This document shows positions 7,260-13,620 of a stretch of 16,173 bases of DNA, piece after piece. The first letter of the stretch is position 1. Each line of letters opens with the position of its first letter. This stretch comes from Patulibacter sp040675535 (GTDB lineage Bacteria; Actinomycetota; Thermoleophilia; Solirubrobacterales; Solirubrobacteraceae): NCBI RefSeq assembly GCF_040675535.1, contig NZ_JBFAPC010000131.1:1-16173 (forward strand), read 5' to 3'. The notes below the pieces were generated by a model. The model saw only the letters and a list, made by a program, of their open reading frames with translations, did not search any database and was not told where the DNA came from. The position numbers were made by a program, and so were the translations under genes.

Positions 7260-7588
7260 CGGCGTCCTCCCGCCGCGGGGCCCCGCGCGGCGGCCCGGCA
7301 CGGGTCCCGAGCAGCGACCCGCCGACCACCAGCACGATGCCGAGCACCACCCCGGTGGTCACGGACTCGTCGAGGAACGCGGCGCCGTAGCCGACCGCGA
7401 AGACGGGCGCGAGGTACGTGACCAGGATGGTCCGCGACGGCCCGACCTCGGCGACCAGGGTGAAGAAGACGAGGAAGTCGACCCCGGTGCCGAGCACGCC
7501 GAGCACCAGCAGCGCGACCGCGGCGCCCGCCGACGGCGTCCCCGGTCCCCCGGAGGGCGAGCAGGAGGAGCGTCTGACGCCGGTTCAC
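7243..7588 (-). pseudogene. EamA/DMT-family exporter remnant with internal deletion and frameshift
   Basis: The 3' part (7506 down to 7243) encodes the last transmembrane segments of a drug/metabolite transporter: VLGVLGTGVDFLVFF, then VAEVGPSRTILVTYLAPVFA, then a final helix TGVVLGIVLVVGGSLLGTR. AEVGPSR...TYLAPVFA is a signature of the second EamA repeat. Upstream in that frame a stop occurs at 7587-7585. In another frame, GTG 7588 begins VNRRQTLLLLAL, which looks like the N-terminus and first helix of the same family. The two pieces are out of frame and lack roughly two thirds of a normal ~300-residue protein. I read this as an internal deletion with frameshift. The 5' piece is short, so that assignment is weaker than the 3' piece. 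A functional protein is very unlikely. Confidence 0.72.
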
Positions 7589-7621
7589 CGCCCGAGGATC
7601 GCAGGTGCGGGGCCCGGCACC

Positions 7622-7645
7622 CGGCCGCGGACGCGGCCGCGGCCG
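7622..7645 (-). terminator. GC-rich hairpin downstream of the alpha/beta hydrolase gene
   Basis: CGGCCGCGG (7622-7630) and CCGCGGCCG (7637-7645) pair perfectly over 9 bp around a 6-nt loop, about 30 nt after the hydrolase stop codon. An imperfect 18-bp palindrome (7604-7621) lies next to it. There is no U tract. It probably ends the GMC-BVMO-hydrolase transcript. The 7589-7675 stretch otherwise shows no coding signal. Confidence 0.4.
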
Positions 7646-7675
7646 CGCCGGACCGCGGGTTCGACCCCCGGCCCG

Positions 7676-8509
7676 TCAGCGGCGCCCCGCCGCCCGGCGG
7701 ATCACCGCCGCGCAGAGTCCCGGGTCGTCGGTGAACGGCACGTGGCCGCAGCCCGGGAGCGTCACGTGCCGGGCCTGCGGCAGCGTCGAACGGGCCCGGG
7801 CGGACTGCGTCCGGTAGGGCAGCAGGAGGTCGCGCGAGCCCCACGAGACCGTCAGCGGGACGTCGCCCGGCAGCTCGTCGCCGCCGGCGAAGTCGTAGTC
7901 GTCGAAGCCCCGGAGCGCCACGTGGAACGCCGGGGCGGCCCAGGCGTCGCGCAGCGTCGCGGCGGCCTCGTCGGCCGGCACCTGCCACGGGCGGCCGTAG
8001 AGGCTGGCGGCCAGCGCCGTCCGTCCCGCCGCGGTGCGGATCAGCCGGGTGACCGCCGGGCGCGAGACCGCCGGCAGGCCCGCCAGCAGCGCCAGCGTGG
8101 CCTGGGCGTAACGCCGCTCGCCGGGTGACCAGAACCCCGCCGGGGAGATCGCGTGCGCGCTGCGGACGACGCCGCGCCGGGCGAGCTCCAGGGCGATCGC
8201 GCCGCCCATCGAGTTGCCCGCCACGTGCGGACGGTCGAGGCCGCGGTCCGCGAACCACGCCGCGAACGCGTCCGCGTAGGAGGGGATGGTGGCCGGCACG
8301 CCCTCGGGCAGCGCCGGCGACCCGGCGAACCCGGGCGAGTCGCACGCCAGGACGTCGAACTCGCGCGCGAGCTCGGGGATCACCGGCGACCAGGCCTGCC
8401 AGTGGTGGCCGATCCCGTGGATCAGGACCAGCGGCTCGCCGCCGCCCTCGCGATGGTGATGGATCACCGGCGCCGCGACGGCGGAGGGCGTGCTCGTGCG
8501 GGGGCTCAT
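7676..8509 (-). CDS. Alpha/beta-fold hydrolase (probable esterase/lactonase)
   Basis: A 277-residue alpha/beta hydrolase. The oxyanion-hole motif is LIHGIGHHW (HG at 31-32). The nucleophile elbow is GNSMGG with Ser100. The acid is probably Asp227 in WGSRD and the base His256 in GCGHVPF, so the catalytic triad is complete. A helical cap region lies at ~125-190. No signal peptide is seen, so it should act in the cytoplasm. ATG 8509 overlaps the upstream monooxygenase stop as ATGA, so it is the third gene of a tightly coupled operon. A hydrolase directly behind a Baeyer-Villiger enzyme normally opens the ester or lactone that enzyme makes, and I infer that role here. The sequence alone would also fit a haloperoxidase-like or C-C hydrolase. 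Confidence 0.9.
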   Translation of the reverse strand: MSPRTSTPSAVAAPVIHHHREGGGEPLVLIHGIGHHWQAWSPVIPELAREFDVLACDSPGFAGSPALPEGVPATIPSYADAFAAWFADRGLDRPHVAGNSMGGAIALELARRGVVRSAHAISPAGFWSPGERRYAQATLALLAGLPAVSRPAVTRLIRTAAGRTALAASLYGRPWQVPADEAAATLRDAWAAPAFHVALRGFDDYDFAGGDELPGDVPLTVSWGSRDLLLPYRTQSARARSTLPQARHVTLPGCGHVPFTDDPGLCAAVIRRAAGRR

Positions 8510-10086
8510 CGGCCCGCCACCGCGACGGCGTCGCTCCGTTCGACGAGCTCGCCCGAGCTCCCGAGCAGCCGGTACTCGTCCAGGTCGACCTCGCGCGTGT
8601 CGCGCCGGTACTCGACCATCTGCCCCGGCCAGTTGTTGACGATCCGGCCGTCGGGCCCTTGGCGGTACCAGGAGTCGCAGCCGGACCAGACCGAGCGGCG
8701 CAGGCGGTCCTGGACCGCGCCGGTCGACGCGCGCTGCACGTCCTCGCGCAGCGCGAGCGCGGCGGCGCCGGACGTGCGGAGCTTGCGCAGCGCGTCGAGC
8801 ACGTAGCCGACCTGGGCCTCGATCATCACGACGATCGAGCCGAAGCCGAGGTTCGTGTTCGGGCCGTAGAGCAGGAACAGGCTCGGGAAGCCCGCGACGG
8901 TGATCCCGAGGTGCGCCTCCGCCCCGCCCGACCACGCGTCGGCCAGCCGGCGCGTCGTGCCGCCGACGTCGGTCGCAGTGACCTCGATCGGGGCGACGAA
9001 CTCGTGGGTCTTGAAGCCGGTGCCCCAGATCAGGACGTCGACGGACCGCTCGGTCTCGGTGCCGTCCGGCGCGCGGACGACGACGCCCGTCGGCGTCACG
9101 CGCTCGATCGGGTCGACGACGACCTCGACGTCGGGGCGCACGAGTGCGGGCAGGAACGACGAGCTGAACAGCACGCGCTTGCAGCCGATCGCGTAATCCG
9201 GGAGCAGCTTCCGCCGCAGTTCCGGGTCCCGGACCTGGCGCTTCATGTGCCAGGTCGACCACGCGCGCAGGCCGAGCCGCATCGCGGGGACCTTCGTCTG
9301 CGCCGCGATGCCGGACTCCATGAACGTCCACATGCTCGCGCGGCGCAGCGCCTGCAGCCCCGGCACGGTCTCGATCAGCTTCCGCGCCCACGGCGCGTAC
9401 GGCCGGTTGCGGCGCGGCAGCATCCAGTTGGCGGTGCGCTGGTAGACGTCGAGGTGCGCGGCCTGCTCGGCGACCGGCGGCACGAACTGCGCGGCGCTGG
9501 CGCCGGTGCCGACGACGGCCACGCGGCGGCCCTCCAGCGGGACGTCGTGGTCCCAGCGGGCGGAGTGGAAGCTGTCGCCGGCGAAGCTCTCGCGGCCTGG
9601 GATCGCCGGGTAGGACGGCTTCGAGAGCTGGCCGCAGGCGACGACGAGCGTCGCGCAGGTCAGCACGTCGCCGCCCTCCAGCTCGACGGTCCAGCGCGCG
9701 GTCTCCTCGTCGAACGCAGCCGACGCCACGGAGACGCCGGTGCGCACGCGCTCGCCGAGCCGGTGGTGCCGGGCGACGTCGTGGAGGTAGGAGCGGATGT
9801 CGGCCTGCCGCGGGCACGGCCGGTCCCAGTCCTTCCGCTGGTCGGTCGACAGCGAGTAGAGGTACGACGGCACGTCGCACGCCGCACCGGGGTAGACGTT
9901 GTCGCGCCAGACGCCCCCGAGCTCGGAGGCCTGCTCGAGCAGCAGCCAGTCGTCCTGGCCCGCCTGGCGCAGGCCGACGGCCATGGCGATCCCGCTGTAG
10001 CCGCCGCCGACGACGATCGTCCCGACGTCGACGTCGGGCCGGGTGCGGCCGGTCGTGTGGGGCAACGACTCCTTCAGCGCGGTCAC
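8506..10086 (-). CDS. Class B flavin monooxygenase, type I Baeyer-Villiger monooxygenase
   Basis: A 526-residue FAD- and NADPH-dependent monooxygenase that would insert oxygen beside a ketone carbonyl to give an ester or lactone. The first dinucleotide fold is VVGGGYSGIA (25-34) and the second VVGTGASAAQ (191-200). Both type I BVMO fingerprints are present: GGVWRDNVYPGAACD (57-71, ending in the expected Asp) and FAGDSFHSARWD (168-179, the F-x-G-x3-H-x3-W-D/P motif). The C-terminal region has WGTGFKTHEFVAP and LYGPNTNLGFGS. Length matches the family. The protein starts at GTG 10086, overlapping the GMC stop as GTGA, and its own stop overlaps the hydrolase start as ATGA. No signal peptide is seen. 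Substrate class (cyclic, linear, aromatic or terpenoid ketone) cannot be told from the motifs. Confidence 0.93.
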   Translation of the reverse strand: MTALKESLPHTTGRTRPDVDVGTIVVGGGYSGIAMAVGLRQAGQDDWLLLEQASELGGVWRDNVYPGAACDVPSYLYSLSTDQRKDWDRPCPRQADIRSYLHDVARHHRLGERVRTGVSVASAAFDEETARWTVELEGGDVLTCATLVVACGQLSKPSYPAIPGRESFAGDSFHSARWDHDVPLEGRRVAVVGTGASAAQFVPPVAEQAAHLDVYQRTANWMLPRRNRPYAPWARKLIETVPGLQALRRASMWTFMESGIAAQTKVPAMRLGLRAWSTWHMKRQVRDPELRRKLLPDYAIGCKRVLFSSSFLPALVRPDVEVVVDPIERVTPTGVVVRAPDGTETERSVDVLIWGTGFKTHEFVAPIEVTATDVGGTTRRLADAWSGGAEAHLGITVAGFPSLFLLYGPNTNLGFGSIVVMIEAQVGYVLDALRKLRTSGAAALALREDVQRASTGAVQDRLRRSVWSGCDSWYRQGPDGRIVNNWPGQMVEYRRDTREVDLDEYRLLGSSGELVERSDAVAVAGR

Positions 10087-11684
10087 GAGGCCGCCCCGAC
10101 CGCCGCGCCGACGCGGCCGCGGATCAGGTCGGCGGCGCGCTCGGCGATCATCATCGTCGGCGCGTTCGTGTTGCCGCCGGTGATCACGGGCATGATCGAC
10201 GCGTCGGCGACGCGCAGTCCCTGGAGGCCGTGGACGCGCAGCTCGGAGTCCACGACGGCGCCCTCGGCGTCGTCGCTCATCCGGCAGGTGCCGACGGGGT
10301 GGTAGATCAGCATCAGGCGCTTGCGGATGTCGTCCTCGAGGTCCTCGTCGGAGACGAGCTCCTTGCCCGGCTTCAGCTCCTTGACGATCTTGGACTTGAG
10401 CGGCTCCTGCGCGGCGATCTCGCGCGCCAGCCGCATGCCGGCCACGAGCGACTGCAGGTCGTCGGGGTGCTCCAGCGAGTTGGTCAGGATCCGCGGCTTG
10501 GCCTCGGGATCGCTCGACGACAGCCACACGCGGCCGCGGGACTTCGGCGCCACCAGCGTCGGCGCGATCACGATCGCGTGCCCGTCGTAGGTCTCCTCGC
10601 CGTGCTCCTCGTAGTACGCGGCGCCCATGTGGAACTGGATGTCCGCGGCGGGCAGGCCCGCGCGGGTGCGGACGAACGCGTTGACCTCGGCGACCGTCGA
10701 CGTGAGCTTGCCGCTGCGGCGCAGCGCCCACTCGAGCAGGTGCTTGGGCTTGTCGGCCTGGTAGAGCGTGTCCTCGTCGGAGACCTCGAACAGCGCGCCG
10801 AGGAACGGGTGGTCCTGCAGGTTGCGCCCGACGCCCGGCAGCTCGTGGCGCGGCGTGATGCCGACCTCGCGGAGCTCGTCCGCGGCGCCGATGCCCGACA
10901 GCAGGAGGATCTGCGGGGAGCCGATCGCGCCGGCGGAGAGGATCACCTCGCGCCCCGCGCTCGCCAGCGACTCCTGCCCCTTCCGGCGGTACCGGACGCC
11001 GGTGACGCGGTCGCCGTCGAGCTCGAGCCCGAGGGCCAGCGCGTTCGTGATCACCTCGAGGTTCGGCCGCTTCATCGCCGGCCGCAGGTAGGCGTCGGCC
11101 GAGCTCCAGCGACGGCCGTTCTTCTGGAAGACCTGGAACGGCGCGACGCCGTCCTGCTCCGGGCCGTTGTAGTCCGTCGCGCGCGGGATCCCGGCGGCCA
11201 CCGACGCGTCGACGAGGTCCTTGCAGATCGGCCGCGGCGAGCGCTGGTCGGCGACCTCGACCGGGCCGCCGACGCCGTGGAACTCCGAGGCGCCGCGGGC
11301 GTTGTTCTCGGCCCGCTTGAAGTACGGCAGGACGTCGTCCCAGCCCCAGCCCGGCGCGCCCTGGTCCGCCCACAGGTCGAAGTCCAGCGGCCGGCCACGG
11401 ACGTAGAGCATCGCGTTCATCGAGCTCGACCCGCCGAGCGACTTGCCGCGCGGCACGTACATCTGCTTGCCGTCGACGAACGGCTCGGGCTCCGTCGCGT
11501 AGTCCCAGTCCATCTTCGTGTGGAACTGGTTGGGGAACGCCGCCGGGATCTTGACGTTGACGCTCCCGTCCTTGCCGCCGGCCTCCAGCAGCAGGACCCG
11601 GACCTCCGGGTCCTCGCTCAGGCGGTTGGCGAGGACGCAGCCGGCGGAGCCGGCTCCCACGATCACGTAGTCGGCGTTGGGCAT
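10083..11684 (-). CDS. GMC family FAD-dependent oxidoreductase (alcohol/choline dehydrogenase-like)
   Basis: A 533-residue glucose-methanol-choline oxidoreductase. The FAD fold is DYVIVGAGSAG (5-15). GMC signature 1 is around PRGKSLGGSSSMN and signature 2 is GAIGSPQILLLSGIG. The catalytic pair is His462 in YHPVGTCRM and Asn505 in GGNTNAPT. These enzymes oxidise an alcohol to an aldehyde or ketone. I chose ATG 11684 because the conserved fold begins at once; an upstream in-frame GTG would add 16 Arg-rich residues. A weak GAAGAG lies ~10 nt upstream and no clear promoter was found in the 99-bp gap before it. It is the first gene of a three-gene operon, followed by the Baeyer-Villiger enzyme (GTGA overlap) and the hydrolase. 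I infer that it makes the ketone the monooxygenase uses; many homologues are annotated choline dehydrogenase without proof. Confidence 0.93.
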   Translation of the reverse strand: MPNADYVIVGAGSAGCVLANRLSEDPEVRVLLLEAGGKDGSVNVKIPAAFPNQFHTKMDWDYATEPEPFVDGKQMYVPRGKSLGGSSSMNAMLYVRGRPLDFDLWADQGAPGWGWDDVLPYFKRAENNARGASEFHGVGGPVEVADQRSPRPICKDLVDASVAAGIPRATDYNGPEQDGVAPFQVFQKNGRRWSSADAYLRPAMKRPNLEVITNALALGLELDGDRVTGVRYRRKGQESLASAGREVILSAGAIGSPQILLLSGIGAADELREVGITPRHELPGVGRNLQDHPFLGALFEVSDEDTLYQADKPKHLLEWALRRSGKLTSTVAEVNAFVRTRAGLPAADIQFHMGAAYYEEHGEETYDGHAIVIAPTLVAPKSRGRVWLSSSDPEAKPRILTNSLEHPDDLQSLVAGMRLAREIAAQEPLKSKIVKELKPGKELVSDEDLEDDIRKRLMLIYHPVGTCRMSDDAEGAVVDSELRVHGLQGLRVADASIMPVITGGNTNAPTMMIAERAADLIRGRVGAAVGAAS

Positions 11685-11783
11685 GGCCCAGTCTCTTCGG
11701 CGTAGACCCCGTCGACGCTGTTGTCTGGCCACAGTCCGTCGAGCCGCGGTTGGGCTCCGGGCAGCGCCTGCGTCGGTGGGAGC

Positions 11784-13385
11784 TCAGGCGACCGCCACCG
11801 CTCCCCCGCGCCGCGGGTCCGCCGCCCCGCGCAGCTCCCCCGTCACCGGGTCGCGGCAGACGAGCTGCACGCCGCCGAAGAAGAGGTTCTGCTCCCGGAA
11901 CTCCACCGCCGTGCGGCCACCGGTCCAGTCGCCGACGGCGCCCGTGAGCCCCGGCTCGGCGTAGACGACGCCCTCCTCGACGTGGATCCGCGGCGCGTCC
12001 ACGGCTCCCACCGGGCCGAGTCCGCGGTCGACGAGTCCGACGACCGTCTGCAGGAGCGCGGAGCGGATCCGGGCCGAGCCCGCCGAGCCCAGGATCGCCT
12101 CGAGACCGCCGGCGCCGCCGTCGGGCCCCGGCGCCAGGACGGCGGTCGGCGCCATCATCGACGGCATCCGGCGACCCGGGGCGAACGGCGGCAGGTCCCG
12201 CGCCGAGGAGCCCGCGCCGCCGCGCAGCCGCGGGTTGAGGTCCTCCTCCCCCATGATGTTGTTCAGGTGGATCCCGGTGCCCGGGACGATCACGCCCGAG
12301 CCCTCGCCGTTGGTCGTCGTGATCGCGCAGCTCAGGCCGTCGGCGTCGACGACCGAGAGGTGCGTCGTCGACCCCAGCCGCAGGCGCAGCAGCTCGTCGG
12401 CGAAGCCCTCGCGGACCAGCCCCTCCTCGAACGCGTCGGTGCGCTCCGCGTCGGCGTCGGCCATCGCGGCGACGAGCTCGGCGGGCGGAGGGCCGCCCGG
12501 GACCGACCGCTCGCCCCCGCTCCCCCGGGGATCGGCCGTGCCGCCGCGGTCCAGGCGCCCGAGCGCGAGCGCCAGGAGCACGCCGCCGGCGGACGGCGGC
12601 GGCACCGTCAGGATCGTGCGGTCGCGGTACGGCAGCCGGATCGGCGCCCGCTCGACGGCCCGGTAGCCGGCGAGGTCCGCGCGCGTCAGGACGCCGCCGT
12701 GCCGCGCCGCCCAGTCGACGCACGCGGCCGCGAGGTCGCCGTCGCGCAGGGGCGCGACCCCCTCGGCCCCGAGCCGCTCGATCGTGTCGCCCAGGGCGGG
12801 GTCGCGCAGGACGTCGCCCTCCGCCAGGAGCCGGCCGCCCGGCGCCCAGAGCGCGCAGGCCTCCGGCGTCGACGCGAGGATGCCGCACAGCAGGTCCGCG
12901 ACGAACGCCTGCTGCCGGTTCAGCACGACGCCGTCACGGGCCATCGCCGCGGCCGGGGCCGCGAGGTCGGCGAGCGGCAGGCGTCCCCAGCGCTCGTGCA
13001 GGCGGACGAGCCCGTCCATCAGACCGAACGCGGCGACCGACGCGCCGCCGACGTGGAAGACCTGGTGCGCGTCGCCGAAGTCGACGTCGACGGGGAGCAG
13101 CGCGTCGAGCGGGTCGCGGGCGACCCGCGCCTCCTCGGCCGCGCCGGAGGGATGCAGCCCGGGGACCTGGCAGAACGCGTCTATCGCCACCGGTGGACCG
13201 TCGACGGGGACGGCGAGCAGGTGCCCGCCGGCGGCCGGGCCCGTCAGGAGCGGCTCGCAGACCCACGACGCGAACGTCCCGGCGACCGCCGCGTCTGCGG
13301 CGCTGCCGCCGGCCCGCAGGACGGCGGCGCCGACCTCGGCGGTGCGTGGGTGACCGGCGGCGACGGTGCCGCGGGACGGAGCCAT
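11784..13385 (-). CDS. Gamma-glutamyltranspeptidase-family Ntn hydrolase, non-classical binding residues
   Basis: A 533-residue protein of peptidase family T3, made as one chain that cleaves itself before a nucleophilic Thr. The N-terminal HPRTAEVGAAVLRAGGSAADAAVA (12-35) is the GGT family start. The self-cleavage site is GSTTHLSVVDADG with Thr340 as nucleophile. It is followed by GSGVIVPGTGIHLNNIMGEEDLNP and by RMPSMMAPTAV, the counterpart of E. coli PLSSMSPT. Three classical gamma-glutamyl-binding features differ: DFREMAP reads DAFCQVPG (Arg114 lost), the second Ser of SSM is Met, and the MDDF acidic site reads MGEEDL. Substrates other than glutathione are therefore likely. ATG 13385 is preceded by no good ribosome binding site, and no signal peptide is visible, unlike periplasmic GGT. 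It lies 99 bp upstream of the GMC operon on the same strand; co-transcription is uncertain. Confidence 0.87.
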   Translation of the reverse strand: MAPSRGTVAAGHPRTAEVGAAVLRAGGSAADAAVAGTFASWVCEPLLTGPAAGGHLLAVPVDGPPVAIDAFCQVPGLHPSGAAEEARVARDPLDALLPVDVDFGDAHQVFHVGGASVAAFGLMDGLVRLHERWGRLPLADLAAPAAAMARDGVVLNRQQAFVADLLCGILASTPEACALWAPGGRLLAEGDVLRDPALGDTIERLGAEGVAPLRDGDLAAACVDWAARHGGVLTRADLAGYRAVERAPIRLPYRDRTILTVPPPSAGGVLLALALGRLDRGGTADPRGSGGERSVPGGPPPAELVAAMADADAERTDAFEEGLVREGFADELLRLRLGSTTHLSVVDADGLSCAITTTNGEGSGVIVPGTGIHLNNIMGEEDLNPRLRGGAGSSARDLPPFAPGRRMPSMMAPTAVLAPGPDGGAGGLEAILGSAGSARIRSALLQTVVGLVDRGLGPVGAVDAPRIHVEEGVVYAEPGLTGAVGDWTGGRTAVEFREQNLFFGGVQLVCRDPVTGELRGAADPRRGGAVAVA

Positions 13386-13538
13386 CGGCGGATGGTCGCA
13401 GGGCCCGCGGATCACGGCGGGGCCGCACGGCCGTCGTGCCGGTCGGCGACCGGCCGCCCGTCCCCGTCCGGCCACGGCGACTCGCCGCGTCGCAGAACGC
13501 CCGTCGGCGGGGCCACCGGCGTCGCCACCCCGGAACGA

Positions 13539-13566
13539 CGACCGGCCGCCTCTCGGCGGCCGGTCG
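13539..13566 (-). terminator. Perfect 12-bp hairpin with GNRA loop, downstream of ftsZ
   Basis: CGACCGGCCGCC (13539-13550) and GGCGGCCGGTCG (13555-13566) pair perfectly around a 4-nt loop. In the ftsZ direction the loop reads GAGA, a stable GNRA tetraloop. It is the second of two hairpins after the ftsZ stop. No U tract follows, as is common for high-GC actinobacterial hairpins. Confidence 0.65.
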
Positions 13567-13579
13567 GGCTCCACTGCTA

Positions 13580-13604
13580 CCGGCCGGGTGCTCAGCCCGG
13601 CCGG
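13580..13604 (-). terminator. 9-bp hairpin immediately downstream of ftsZ
   Basis: CCGGCCGGG (13580-13588) and CCCGGCCGG (13596-13604) form a perfect 9-bp stem with a 7-nt loop, 16 nt after the ftsZ stop codon. With the stronger hairpin at 13539-13566 it gives a tandem terminator-like arrangement separating ftsZ from the Ntn-hydrolase gene. Confidence 0.55.
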
Positions 13605-13620
13605 GTCCTGCGGGTGCTGC

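Noticed and set aside
7650..7675. tRNA T-arm-like sequence (GGGTTCGACCCCC) between the EamA remnant and the hydrolase
   Set aside because: The stem has a G-G mismatch, and no D-arm, anticodon arm, acceptor pairing or CCA end can be built around it.
11698..11708. CGTAGACC on the plus strand as a further leaderless promoter
   Set aside because: No plus-strand gene follows within reach, and the hexamer lacks the final T.
11685..11732. Upstream start for the GMC oxidoreductase adding 16 residues
   Set aside because: The added MARQQRRRGLRRRDWA is unlike GMC N-termini; ATG 11684 puts the FAD fold at its usual position.
8506..12888. Single 1460-codon minus frame suggesting a giant fusion protein
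   Set aside because: Only the 8506-10086 part (BVMO) looks like protein. The rest is an Arg-rich shadow of the GMC and Ntn-hydrolase genes, which have their own frames and starts.
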